Source: VMCP01 sp965659745
GTDB taxonomy: Bacteria; Bacteroidota; Bacteroidia; NS11-12g; UBA955
Direction: 5' to 3'
Assembly: GCA_965659745.1 (NCBI GenBank)
Contig: CBFHXF010000003.1
Span: 1-64,000, forward strand
Length of the DNA stretch: 64,000 nucleotides
The position numbers were made by a program, and so were the translations under genes. Of this stretch, positions 42,421 to 52,217 are shown piece by piece. The notes under the pieces were generated by a model. That model saw only the letters and a list, made by a program, of their open reading frames with translations, searched no databases and was not told the origin of the DNA. Position 1 is the first letter of the stretch. Each line of letters begins with the position of its first letter.

Positions 42421-45400
42421 TTAGAATAAGTAACGAACACCAATTTGTGCACCCCAAGTAGTGTTGGTGCTGGTTAGGTTGGTGAAGGTTGTAGTGGGCA
42501 ATGCGCCACCTGCAGCGTTGAACTGGTAAGTTCCGTCGGAATTAGCGCGCAATACGGCACCGTTGTTTACAGTTAAACGTTGTGCAATACCCCAATTAGA
42601 GTTGATCATGTTGCCAATGTTTAAGATGTTAGCGCTCAACTGTAACTTGTGGTTGGTGCTGCCAATTTTCTTGAATACATCTTGATAGATGGCCAAGTTG
42701 AAGCGGTGCAACCAAGGGAATAAAGCGGCATAACGGTCGGCGAATTTACCCACGTTTTTGCTCAAGTATGCATCTTGATCTACGTATGCATCCCATGCTT
42801 TGGCTTGCTCATCGGCAGTGAAGGTAGTTGTACCCGCTTTGTATTCTTTGAAAGTGATATCAGCAGACTTGTGAATGAAGATCAAATCGTTATTACCAAT
42901 ACCATCATTGTTAATATCAGAAGAGTATACATAGTTGAAACGACCTGCGTTGAAACCTTCGTAGCTCAATGTGATAGTGGTTGCGAAGTTTTTAGCGTAT
43001 TCTTTGGTGTAAGAAATAGCACCTACTACACGGTGAGGAGTAGCATACTGAGAGTTAGAAAGGTAAGGTGTGTTTTGGTTTTGACCTAAAGCAGTACCTA
43101 TAATGGCATTACCTGACCAAGCAGAAGCGGCTTGAGAACCTGGGTTGGCGGTGATATCCATGGTGTTGTTATAAGAATAACTAACAAAAAGATCTAAACC
43201 GTTGTGGAAGTCTTTCTTCAATGTGAAAGAAGCGCTGATACCATGACCTTGGTTGGTATTGCTTAATACGATAGCGTTACGTACTTTAGAATTGTTGAAA
43301 CGAGCTGAAGAAGAAGTGTAACCGGCACGTTCCCATGCAGTACCTGCGAACAACATAGTATCAGAAGGAGCCATATTGGCATCGAACTGGTAGATATCAT
43401 TCAAAGACTTCGTGTAGATGAAATCAGCGGTGAAGTCAATGTCGAAAGGCAATTTATAGTCGAAACCGATGCTGGTTCTCCAAACTTGAGGGAAATTAAA
43501 AGAAGGATCTACTAATGCATAAGATCCACCAGAGCTTGGCAAAGCGGCAGGCTCAGATGGGAATTTGCTGTAATTACCGTCCCAAGCTGGGTTAAACTGG
43601 GTAATTCCATATTGGTCTAATTCAGCTTTTGAATCTAAAGTGATTGTAGATTGCAAACCGTATGCGTTGGTAACTTGGTTGGTGTACCATACGAAAGGTA
43701 AGCGGCCGGTGAAGATACCGGTACCACCACGAACGATCATTGTTTTATCGCCTTTAACATCGTAGTTGAAACCTACACGTGGAGACCATAACAAAGAAGT
43801 ACTAGGCCATTTTGACGGGTCGTAAGCAAACGCTTCTGTACCATCTGCATTTTTGAAAGGAGTTGTATTAGGGTCAGCATAAACTGAAAAACCAGGATTC
43901 GCAGCGGCATCTGTTAAATAGATAGGAGCGTCCATACGCAAACCTGCGATTAATTTCAACTGACGGTTCAAACGGTATTCGTCTTGAACGTAAGCAGCGG
44001 CTTGGCCGAAGCCCATTTCAGCGATAGGATTGTTATTTCCGTTATAACCATAAGTAGCGGCAAATACGGTGGGTTGCTCATCGTTTAAGAACTGAGACAA
44101 TGAATCGTAGCGGTAATAGCTGGTACCATAACGCATGAAGTTGTTACCTACGTACATTTGGTCGTAAGCGATACCTGCAGTTAAAGTATGCTGCTTGGTG
44201 TTATAGGTAAAGTTGTCGATGAAAGAGTAAGTATTGTTTACTACTTTATTATTCCAGCTGAACAATTCGTAACCAAAGGCGATGTATTGGTCACCGTCTT
44301 TCTTGATATCTACAAATGGGAAAGGCTCGCTTCCAGAACCACGTGCATCAACGATGTTAGTCGCAGTTACTAATAATTGGTTGCTCATGCGGCTGTTCAA
44401 GTTGCTCTTTAATTCTAAAGATAATGAACCTACGGTATTTTCGAAGGAATACAAAGAGTTCTCGTAGCTCATTGCGTTGTTACTCCAACGGTTAGAAGAA
44501 GAACGTGGGTTAGGAGCAGAGGTACCATTGGTAGCTTGGTCGTTATTGTTTTTAACGTAGTTGTAACGGGCGCTCAATTTGTGCATATCGTTGATGTTCC
44601 AATCGATACGACCTAAAATTTTGTAGTTGCGGGTGTTGAAGTTTCCTAAACCTTCAAAATCACCAGTTTCGTAACCGTATTTGCTCTTCAAGTGATTGCT
44701 TACGGCCTCAAGATCAGATTTCAATACGCGTGACGTATTAGGATCAGCTGGGTCAACACCGGGTTGCGTAGAATTCCAAAGTAAACCTGGCTTTGAGATG
44801 TTTTCGTATTCAGCATTTACAAAATAAAACACTTTGTTCTTAACCAAAGCACCGCCTAAACGGAAACCAAAGATGTTGGCAGAAGTAGCAGGTTGTTCAC
44901 CTAAGTCTATGTCGCCTACTTTTGTTCCGTTAAGAGACTCGTTACGTAAAAAAGTATAAACCGAACCTTCTGTTTTGTTGGTACCGCTACGTGTAATGGC
45001 GTTAACACCTGCACCGGTAAAGTTACTTTGACGCACGTCGTAAGGAGAAACGTTTACCTGAACGGCTTCGATAGCGTCTAAAGAAATAGGTTGTGCGTCG
45101 CCACCAGGTAGGTTGTTAGAACTCAATCCGAAGTTGTTATTGAAGTTGGCTCCGTCGATGGTGATGTTGTTGAAACGACCGTCGCGACCGTTGAAACTGT
45201 TATTACCACCGGCTTGAGGCGTAAATTTGGTAAAATCATCGATAGAACGTGAAATGGTAGGTAGGGTATTCAAATCCTCTTTTGAAAGGTTCAAGTTAAC
45301 CCCTGTTTTAGTACCTGAGTTGCGGCTACTTCTGATGGAAACCTCACTCATTTTTTCTGTGGCGATAGCCAGGTCAAGGTCGAGTTTGAAGTTTTCTCCT

Positions 45401-45684
45401 AATATCAATGTGATATTATCTACAGTTACCGTTTTTTCACCACCTGCAGCAATACTCATGGTGTAAGGACCGCCCGCTTGAACGTTAAAGATGTCGTAAC
45501 CACCACCCACACGGGTATTGGTTTTGTACTTAGCGTTGGTTGTAGTAAGAACCAACTCAATTTGTGCATCTTCCACGGCAACCCCATTTTTCGTGATGGT
45601 TCCTCCGATGGAAGAGTTGGTTACCTGAGCATAGCTTAAGGCTGTGGCAAAAGCAACAACTAGTAAAAGGATGAGTTTTTTCAT
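42421..45684 (-). CDS. Oar-like TonB-dependent outer membrane receptor
   Basis: The 1087-aa protein has a signal peptide ending near SYAQ, a carboxypeptidase-like beta domain at about 25-112 (SIGGTITKNGVAVEDAQIEL, GGGYDIFNVQAGGPYTM), and a plug (DFTKFTPQAGG, ITIDGANFNNNFG, ISLDAIEAVQVNVSPYDVRQSNFTGAGVNAITRSG). The long barrel ends WGAQIGVRYLF. The plug signature is of the Oar type, named from a Myxococcus outer membrane protein, rather than SusC. The substrate is unknown. It stands alone, with its own terminator and a 259-base upstream region. Confidence 0.94.
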   Translation of the reverse strand: MKKLILLLVVAFATALSYAQVTNSSIGGTITKNGVAVEDAQIELVLTTTNAKYKTNTRVGGGYDIFNVQAGGPYTMSIAAGGEKTVTVDNITLILGENFKLDLDLAIATEKMSEVSIRSSRNSGTKTGVNLNLSKEDLNTLPTISRSIDDFTKFTPQAGGNNSFNGRDGRFNNITIDGANFNNNFGLSSNNLPGGDAQPISLDAIEAVQVNVSPYDVRQSNFTGAGVNAITRSGTNKTEGSVYTFLRNESLNGTKVGDIDLGEQPATSANIFGFRLGGALVKNKVFYFVNAEYENISKPGLLWNSTQPGVDPADPNTSRVLKSDLEAVSNHLKSKYGYETGDFEGLGNFNTRNYKILGRIDWNINDMHKLSARYNYVKNNNDQATNGTSAPNPRSSSNRWSNNAMSYENSLYSFENTVGSLSLELKSNLNSRMSNQLLVTATNIVDARGSGSEPFPFVDIKKDGDQYIAFGYELFSWNNKVVNNTYSFIDNFTYNTKQHTLTAGIAYDQMYVGNNFMRYGTSYYRYDSLSQFLNDEQPTVFAATYGYNGNNNPIAEMGFGQAAAYVQDEYRLNRQLKLIAGLRMDAPIYLTDAAANPGFSVYADPNTTPFKNADGTEAFAYDPSKWPSTSLLWSPRVGFNYDVKGDKTMIVRGGTGIFTGRLPFVWYTNQVTNAYGLQSTITLDSKAELDQYGITQFNPAWDGNYSKFPSEPAALPSSGGSYALVDPSFNFPQVWRTSIGFDYKLPFDIDFTADFIYTKSLNDIYQFDANMAPSDTMLFAGTAWERAGYTSSSARFNNSKVRNAIVLSNTNQGHGISASFTLKKDFHNGLDLFVSYSYNNTMDITANPGSQAASAWSGNAIIGTALGQNQNTPYLSNSQYATPHRVVGAISYTKEYAKNFATTITLSYEGFNAGRFNYVYSSDINNDGIGNNDLIFIHKSADITFKEYKAGTTTFTADEQAKAWDAYVDQDAYLSKNVGKFADRYAALFPWLHRFNLAIYQDVFKKIGSTNHKLQLSANILNIGNMINSNWGIAQRLTVNNGAVLRANSDGTYQFNAAGGALPTTTFTNLTSTNTTWGAQIGVRYLF

Positions 45685-45943
45685 TGTAGTATAAATGATT
45701 TTTTGGTGTTACAAATTAAGCGAGAGAATAACATGATAATGTTACCGAATTATAAACTAATCGGAGTTTTGTTTAAAAATCAATACAAACCTTTTCACAA
45801 AGCGCTTTTACAATTAGGAGCAATGATTGAAAATCACGTTGAAAAATAGAATCGAATTGGAAATAAACAAATTATACACCTTAATGAATGAATTCTGATA
45901 CAGCCGAATATGGTAAAAAATTAGCATATTTGCAGCCCTTCTG

Positions 45944-47215
45944 ATGCACAATGTAAGATTCACACTTTGCTTGCTTTTTGCGCTTTTTCAATTTGGTGCG
46001 TTAAAGTCGGATTTCAAACCGGGTGAGATAGCGGAAATATTGCGTAAGGCAAACGGCGAAATTGATTCGAAGTATGGTCAATTGGATGTAAATGAATCGG
46101 CATATCTAGTTTTGGGCGATTCTCTATTAATTATTCCTCAAGGCAGGCACTACATTTTTTCCTATCACAAAAGCAGGGGTACTTTTTTGCGAATTGATCG
46201 TTCGGAGTTTCACGGACATAATTTCAGTCGTAAACTTTTTGTTTACAAGGAAGAAATATACTCTTTTGGGGGATACGGCTTCTGGCAAACACATGGCAAA
46301 CTCATGCGTTTTAGTTGGAATACACGTGAATGGGAACTGGTAGTTTTGAAGGGCACTCCCCCCACAGGTCTTCCGGCTCTATCGTTTCAAAAAGGCGATT
46401 CTTTGTATGCCTTTTATACGGTTGAGAAACATCCAGAACGGAACATAGATTCAGTATCAAGGAGGGCGTATATCATTGATTTACGCACCAAGGTTTCCAG
46501 CGAATATATTTTAAATGACGGTCGACATTTTGATTATTACCGACCGGGATGGAACGATCAAAATTCGAGATATGCATTTTTTGGATATACGGGAACCGTA
46601 TTACATGTAATAGATAAAGAAAGCCTTGTTTTGTATACCGTACACACAGCTCCTAGTTTATTTAAAGGATTTACTATTTCTAGAAGCAACGCTTTAGACT
46701 CTAATTTTGCGGTTATTGAAGGCAATGATATTTTAGTTTTTCCCAAAGGGAGTGGCCGTGTTGTTTATCCTGTTAGGGATTATTTAGAGTTGTATTGTAC
46801 CTCGGTATCATTATTTGAAAAGATGGCCCCTTTAAGGTCTAAATCGGATTTTGGGGCCTGGAGTATTTTGTGGATGATTTTGTTGTTTTCAGCGATTTTG
46901 ATTTTTAGCATTTGGTTTTTAGGAGTGGCTATCAAAAAATGGAGGCGCGAAGGAGAAGTTCGCTGGTCTGGGGTGTATGAACTTATGATGCAGCAACCAT
47001 ATTATGCTCAAATCCGCACGCTTTCAGCAGGAATTTATTCTGAGTCTGAAATAGACGTAGCATTACGCATACGGCATTTAACTAAATCCATAAGGAAGTT
47101 AAAACGCAGCACCTATCTATTAGAACTAAATCGAATGCAGCCTGGATTTATAGAAATACATAAACCAAAGTCTTGGCTTAAATCTACTACCTATAGAATT
47201 AATACACTAGGTTAG
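45944..47215 (+). CDS. Membrane protein with extracytoplasmic propeller-like domain and cytoplasmic winged-helix-like tail
   Basis: The 423-aa product has a signal-like N-terminus. A beta-rich domain follows with kelch-like repeats (KLFVYKEEIYSFGGYGFW, LSFQKGDSLYAFYTV), a single hydrophobic segment at about 305-330, and a cytoplasmic tail of about 90 residues. The tail contains SESEIDVALRIRHLTKSIRKLKR and LNRMQPGFIEIHKP, which resembles winged-helix-like tails of some Bacteroidota membrane proteins. It could be a membrane sensor that acts on DNA or on a partner. It overlaps the LytS-like kinase gene by 9 bases at the 3' ends (convergent). Confidence 0.6.
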   Translation: MHNVRFTLCLLFALFQFGALKSDFKPGEIAEILRKANGEIDSKYGQLDVNESAYLVLGDSLLIIPQGRHYIFSYHKSRGTFLRIDRSEFHGHNFSRKLFVYKEEIYSFGGYGFWQTHGKLMRFSWNTREWELVVLKGTPPTGLPALSFQKGDSLYAFYTVEKHPERNIDSVSRRAYIIDLRTKVSSEYILNDGRHFDYYRPGWNDQNSRYAFFGYTGTVLHVIDKESLVLYTVHTAPSLFKGFTISRSNALDSNFAVIEGNDILVFPKGSGRVVYPVRDYLELYCTSVSLFEKMAPLRSKSDFGAWSILWMILLFSAILIFSIWFLGVAIKKWRREGEVRWSGVYELMMQQPYYAQIRTLSAGIYSESEIDVALRIRHLTKSIRKLKRSTYLLELNRMQPGFIEIHKPKSWLKSTTYRINTLG

Positions 47216-50158
47216 TGATTTATGATACAACCAAGCGATATTTCGCTTTTCAATGGTAATGGCCGCCACAAATAATCCTTTTAAATTGGTGTAAGCCTTA
47301 AAGCTTGCATGGTAATCAAAGTGATATCGTTCATTTAAAAGCGCCAATCGGTCTTCAACTAATGAAATTCCTAGGTTTGTACCCAATGGTTTTCGTCCTT
47401 TTCGCAATAACAAAGGGTTGGTGATGTTAATATGTAATTGATGGGGTTCTAGATTGCTTATGGTTAAAGTAATATGCGTTTCTGGAATATTCTCAGAGAA
47501 AAATCCGTGTTTTAGCGCATTTTCTAATAAGGGCTGTAGAATTAGCGGAGGTACGAACCATTCTTTAATATCTATTTCACTATCGATATGAATATCGAAA
47601 TGAATTTGAGCGTCTTCTTCAAAGCGCATTTTTTCTAAGTTTAAGTATTTTCGCGCGAAATCTAGTTCTTCTTCTACTGTAATTAAATCTTTATTAGAGG
47701 TCTCTAGAAATAGACGGTTTAACATGGCGAGCTCACTTGTGGCTTTTAGCGCTTTGTTTTTTTCGGATTTTACGATTAACGACTGAATCAAATTCATGAT
47801 GTTAAAGATAAAATGGGGATTCAAATTTGCCTTAAGAGTACTGAGTTGTAAGCCAATGATTTTCTGATTCAAGGAAAGTTTTTCGCGTTGATATTGAAAC
47901 ACCACAAACCCCAAAAGAAATAAAGTAATTATGAAAATTATCCAAAATCCGACGTTGTAGAAAATGGTTTCGTTAATTCTAAACAATAAATTGTGAGCAA
48001 GACCATTAGAAGAACCTAAATGCATATTGTATACTCCATGGGGAAAGTTGTCAAGAATATAGGATGTGCGTATGGAAATGAATTTTTTCTCTAGGAGTTT
48101 TTTATAGTCCCAAATTTCCATAGAATGTGATCCGTAAAATTGATATAAATAATGCTCCGTTCGGGCTTTTAGTGTTAATGTTTGTCCCACCCAAGATCGG
48201 GTAACGAGTGTTTTAAAGTTTAATTCCGAGCCGCTTAGTGTGATATTTGTTTCGGTTTGAAAGTCAATTGCATTTTCAGGTTGGGTAGGTATAAGTATGA
48301 TCTCTCCTTTGCCCTTTTTATATAAAAACTCTTTAGAGAGATGTATGGGTTCAAAACTAAGGGGCGATTGACCCAGGTAATACTGCCCTTTATAAATTAG
48401 AGAATGATTTTGGGGATGAATTTTAAATTCAAATGCAAGGGTACTATTGCCAAGCCATAAAGATTGATCTACAGCATTAACCCATTCAATCGAAACACTG
48501 GGAAAAAGGCTGTCTACATTAAATTGAGTATGGGTTGTAATGGTTTTACTGATTCTATTGATAGTAGAAATTCGAATTTCATTACCAATTTGAGTAATCA
48601 GATGGTTCTCGCAAAAGAAAAATCTGTTTTTGATGATATCCGACTTTAAATCTGTTTTTAGAGGAATTGTTTTTTGATTCTCTAATAATACATAACCCGA
48701 GTTTTCTATGTGTAATAATAAATTATTTTTATTTTGAGCGAATCGCACAATTCGATCTACTTTCGGATTGAAACTTTTGTATATTTTATGTTTTTTAACG
48801 TCATAAAAATCAGCCATGCCAAAAAGACGAAACAAATAAATATCACCTTCATGGTGAGCGATATTTTGATAATATCCTTTTATAATTGAAGTGAGTTTAT
48901 TCTCGTTGTTTAGATTAGAATAGCTGAGAAACTCTTGGCTGTTTATGAAATATAGGGTACCGTCTATTTCTGTTAAATCAATAATGGAACTTGAGATCGA
49001 AATTGTTTTCCAATCGTTATCAGTGCGGCGGCGAATATATACGTCGAAGGAGTTCCAGGCTATTATGTAATTATCAGTAATACGCATATCATGATATCCT
49101 TGTGGAACTCGAATCCAATGTTCTCTATGGGGTTGGAAATACACTCCGTGGGTAATACTTGAGAACCAAACCCCGTTATAAAAGGGATCAACATGTACGC
49201 CCCATGCATATTTTCGTTGGTCTAAAAGGCCTAAATGGATTTTTTTGGGTCCCTCCGGGTCGTGCTTCCAAAAATATCCATCGTTCATATCTAGATTATT
49301 GCCTAGGGCGAAATAAACATGCTCGTTCACTCCATCAACATCCCAAACAGCCAACTCTTTCCTTCGGTCGAATGTAAACCGATAATATTGGTACTCACCT
49401 TGTGAGTATACCACGTATCTATTGTCGAATAATCCGATATACGTTTTTCCATTGATTTCTTTGGCGCAAAGAATATGCTTATGGTTCAAGGAATCTTTAT
49501 CATCGCGGAAGAGGGGCGACAACATCCAACGACCGTCATGTGTTAACGTGTAAGGGGCATTGGTTTTATAAAAACATACGTGTAAACGACCTCCAATAGT
49601 AAACACATCCATAGGGAAGTCTTTTGGCTCCATGCCCTCTAGCGGTAATTTAAAAAGGGGGCGATCCATATTGGGGGAAATCTGAGTAACGCCGTTGCCG
49701 TGAATCACATAAAGTTGTTCGTTGATTTTCCGCAATTTCCGGATGCGCGGCATTTCTTCCGATTTCCAATGCTTTAGCAGCTGTCCTTGATTTAAATCGA
49801 ATTTGTAAAGTCCGGAATCAAAAGTAGCCACATATAAATGTTGCGACAATTGTGAGATGCCCCAAATTTGGGTCGATGTGGTGCGTTGGCATATTATTTT
49901 GTGGGCTTGGTTATGATTGGGGAATACATTCAAGCCTGCATCCGTACCTACCCAAACGGCACCATTGTTATCTGTAAATGTAACCCTTGTTACGTTCGAA
50001 ACTAGGCCGTTAAATTCGTTTATTTCACGGCCATATTCAATTTCTTGTGCATGTAGGGACGAAAAAATTCCCCCAACAAAAAAAAGGATTAAATAAACGA
50101 CTGCAGTAGTTTTTTTCCTGTTTTTGATAGGGCTAACTGGTTTCCGTTTTTTAAACAT
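47207..50158 (-). CDS. LytS-family sensor histidine kinase with periplasmic propeller domain
   Basis: 983 aa. A signal/anchor (AVVYLILFFVGGIFSSLHAQ) is followed by ~650 residues of beta-propeller-like repeats of the two-component-regulator type (TRVTFTDNNGAVWVGTDAGLNVF), a Y_Y_Y-like strand domain, a membrane segment at about 740-760 (VGFWIIFIITLFLLGFVVF), and a LytS-type kinase domain with LNPHFIFNIMNLIQSL (phospho-His) and PPLILQPLLENALKHGFF. It would phosphorylate the LytTR regulator encoded just upstream. Its ATG lies 70 bases inside that gene; no later in-frame ATG keeps the signal segment. Confidence 0.92.
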   Translation of the reverse strand: MFKKRKPVSPIKNRKKTTAVVYLILFFVGGIFSSLHAQEIEYGREINEFNGLVSNVTRVTFTDNNGAVWVGTDAGLNVFPNHNQAHKIICQRTTSTQIWGISQLSQHLYVATFDSGLYKFDLNQGQLLKHWKSEEMPRIRKLRKINEQLYVIHGNGVTQISPNMDRPLFKLPLEGMEPKDFPMDVFTIGGRLHVCFYKTNAPYTLTHDGRWMLSPLFRDDKDSLNHKHILCAKEINGKTYIGLFDNRYVVYSQGEYQYYRFTFDRRKELAVWDVDGVNEHVYFALGNNLDMNDGYFWKHDPEGPKKIHLGLLDQRKYAWGVHVDPFYNGVWFSSITHGVYFQPHREHWIRVPQGYHDMRITDNYIIAWNSFDVYIRRRTDNDWKTISISSSIIDLTEIDGTLYFINSQEFLSYSNLNNENKLTSIIKGYYQNIAHHEGDIYLFRLFGMADFYDVKKHKIYKSFNPKVDRIVRFAQNKNNLLLHIENSGYVLLENQKTIPLKTDLKSDIIKNRFFFCENHLITQIGNEIRISTINRISKTITTHTQFNVDSLFPSVSIEWVNAVDQSLWLGNSTLAFEFKIHPQNHSLIYKGQYYLGQSPLSFEPIHLSKEFLYKKGKGEIILIPTQPENAIDFQTETNITLSGSELNFKTLVTRSWVGQTLTLKARTEHYLYQFYGSHSMEIWDYKKLLEKKFISIRTSYILDNFPHGVYNMHLGSSNGLAHNLLFRINETIFYNVGFWIIFIITLFLLGFVVFQYQREKLSLNQKIIGLQLSTLKANLNPHFIFNIMNLIQSLIVKSEKNKALKATSELAMLNRLFLETSNKDLITVEEELDFARKYLNLEKMRFEEDAQIHFDIHIDSEIDIKEWFVPPLILQPLLENALKHGFFSENIPETHITLTISNLEPHQLHINITNPLLLRKGRKPLGTNLGISLVEDRLALLNERYHFDYHASFKAYTNLKGLFVAAITIEKRNIAWLYHKSLT

Positions 50159-50805
50159 ACCATCTGACTGGAATAGCTCGAAATTTGATTCAAAGGAACG
50201 ATATAAGATCGATGAATGCGAATAAAAATAGAAGGTAATTGCATTTCAATGCTCTTAAGAGTTTTGGATGCAATGAAATTTTTAGCTTCGGTTACAATTT
50301 TGGAATAGGCGCCTGCGGCTTCAATAAATAGGATGTCTTGATGCGCCACCATGATATTTTCACCCGCATCTTTAATAATAAGGTGATCGTCGAAATTTGG
50401 GGTAGATGTGGCCGTTCCCTCTTTCAAAATTTTCTTTTGTAAACGCGCTTTGAATCGCAAAATCTCTGGTTCACTCAAGGGCTTTAACAAGTAGTCAAAT
50501 ACATTGCTTTGGATCGCTTCTAGCGCATATTGCGAGTGGGCACTTACCACCACTACAGGTGTATCATCATGAATGTGATTGCTAATCATTAATCCCGTTT
50601 CATTACGCAATTCGTAATCGGTAAAAATAATATCGGGTTTAGATTTTTCTATAAAAGTTAATGCTTCTTTTAATGAGGAAACGGACGTCATTTTATTGAA
50701 AATGTCACCGGCAAACTCCTTTAAATAATACTCGATCATGGTTCGGCCGGATATCTCATCGTCGATGATCAATGCGTTTAGTTTTGCGGTTATACTCTGA
50801 CCCAT
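50089..50805 (-). CDS. LytTR-family response regulator
   Basis: 238 aa: a receiver domain (ALIIDDEISGR, PDIIFTDYELRNETGL with the phospho-acceptor Asp, VVVVSAHSQYALEAI, DYLLKPLSE) and a C-terminal LytTR DNA-binding domain (DILFIEAAGAYSKIVT, FIRIHRSYIVPLNQI). It is encoded ahead of, and overlapping, its presumed kinase. Target genes are not evident. Confidence 0.96.
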   Translation of the reverse strand: MGQSITAKLNALIIDDEISGRTMIEYYLKEFAGDIFNKMTSVSSLKEALTFIEKSKPDIIFTDYELRNETGLMISNHIHDDTPVVVVSAHSQYALEAIQSNVFDYLLKPLSEPEILRFKARLQKKILKEGTATSTPNFDDHLIIKDAGENIMVAHQDILFIEAAGAYSKIVTEAKNFIASKTLKSIEMQLPSIFIRIHRSYIVPLNQISSYSSQMVCLKNGNQLALSKTGKKLLQSFI

Positions 50806-50827
50806 AGATTCTGTTTTGTACTATCTC

Positions 50828-50835
50828 CAAAAGTA
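50828..50835 (-). promoter_or_regulatory. putative -7 element of the LytTR/LytS operon
   Basis: On the minus strand TACTTTTG matches TAnnTTTG, 22 bases before the LytTR ATG. A TTTG at 50853-50850 is 14 bases upstream, closer than usual for a -33 box. Confidence 0.4.
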
Positions 50836-50857
50836 ATGTTACTTTGTTACAAAAAAT

Positions 50858-51816
50858 ATGATTACACTGAAGAATCACCAAAGTTTGGTAAAAATTTCAA
50901 CAAGCGGGGGCCAACTCATGCAATGGCATGATAGATTTATATCACGAAATATTCTATGGGAGTTAAATGAGGATTTTTGGAATCGGGTTTCGCCTATTCT
51001 GTTTCCGATTGTCGGTAGGCTCAAAAACGACNNNNNNNNNNNNNNNNNNNNNNNNNNNNNNNNNNNNNNNNNNNNNNNNNNNNNNNNNNNNNNNNNNNNN
51101 NNNNNNNNNNNNNNNNNNNNNNNNACGACACCTATCGCCTTTATGAAACCGAATATACAATGAAGCAACATGGGTTTGCTCGCGACGTAGATTTTGAGAT
51201 TGTCGAAAGCACACAAGAAAGTGCTTTATTGCGTTTAATCTCTAATCAAGAAACTCGAAAAGTATTTCCTTTTGATTTTATTTTCGATGTAGAATATATA
51301 TTAAAAGAAAGTACCATAGAGGTGCGTAATACCGTCTATAATTCAGGTGCCGATGCACTATATTTTAGTTTTGGGGCTCACCCTGGGTTTCATATCGAGG
51401 AAAGTATCAGCAACTACCAACTGCATATTCCAGGTGCCACTAAAATGCCGCGACACTTAATACAAGATGGATTGTACACAGGTGCCTCGGAAATGATCGA
51501 ATTTGAAGCAGGCGGCATTTTGAATTTAAACGACGATTATTTCAAAGACGATGCCATCGTTTTTAAAAATGAAAATATCCCATCTATTCAAATTTGGAAG
51601 GAGCGCAAACCTATGTTAGAATTGGCTATTTTGGGTGAACCCGCGCCTTACTGGGGAATTTGGAGAAAGCCGGGGGCTCCTTTTATATGTTTAGAGCCTT
51701 GGTGGGGAATTGCCGATTCGGTAAACAGCGATGGAAATTTTACCACTAAAGAAGGAATTAATGCGCTTTTGCCAAATGAAAAGCGTTCCTTTGATTATTC
51801 AATGACCGTTTTATGA
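50858..51816 (+). CDS. Aldose 1-epimerase family protein (LacX-like), interrupted by an N gap
   Basis: The left part (MITLKNHQSLVKISTSGGQLMQ, ILWELNEDFWNRVSPILFPIVGRLKND) and the right part (DTYRLYETEYTMKQHGFARD, FSFGAHPGF, WGIADS) are two halves of one LacX-like mutarotase; the His in HGFARD and in GAHPGF belong to the active site. The halves lie in different frames across 93 N, but if the flanks are merged over their shared ACGAC the protein reads straight through as 286 aa, the normal length. It thus appears intact. It probably interconverts sugar anomers; the sugar is unknown. Followed by a 4-base overlap with the next gene. Confidence 0.88.
51032..51124. other. assembly gap (93 N) in the aldose epimerase gene, probably spurious in length
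   Basis: The flanks end and begin with the same five bases (ACGAC). Merging them yields the family-typical GRLKNDTYR without frame change, so little or no sequence is really missing. Confidence 0.8.
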
Positions 51817-52217
51817 AAGATATTGCTTTTTTCGGTGGGGTAGCGCTGCTGTTCCTCTTAACCATTTACAATAGAAAACAACAAGAAAAGGCCTTGGCAT
51901 TATTAACAGATGAAGAGCGCGGTCGTTTCGTGTCTCATTTTTCGAAGCTCCGAATTACAAACCTTTACACATTGATTGCCATGTTTGTTGTGTACTTTGT
52001 GGTGATATATGCGTTTGAATTACAAGTAAACCCCGCGTTTTTTTATTTCGTACTTATCTTTTTGTACATGTCTATTAACGAGATTCTGGCTCGCAAAAAG
52101 ATGAACGAAATTGACCTGCCCTTAGCATATTTGAAAATTCACAACAAAACCACTGTGCTTAGGTGGATAGGTATGCTTTGTATGTTTGCGGGATTAATTT
52201 ATTACCTATATGGGTAG
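51813..52217 (+). CDS. Small membrane protein of unknown function
   Basis: 134 aa with four hydrophobic segments: IAFFGGVALLFLLTI at the start, NLYTLIAMFVVYFVVIYAF, NPAFFYFVLIFLYMSI, and a C-terminal WIGMLCMFAGLIYYLYG. No domain recognised. Overlaps the epimerase stop (ATGA) and the AraC-type gene start by 8 bases, so the three are probably one operon. Confidence 0.7.
   Translation: MKDIAFFGGVALLFLLTIYNRKQQEKALALLTDEERGRFVSHFSKLRITNLYTLIAMFVVYFVVIYAFELQVNPAFFYFVLIFLYMSINEILARKKMNEIDLPLAYLKIHNKTTVLRWIGMLCMFAGLIYYLYG

Noticed and set aside
50858..51816. Programmed frameshift or pseudogene in the aldose epimerase
   Set aside because: The frame change coincides with the N run, and merging the shared ACGAC ends restores the full protein.
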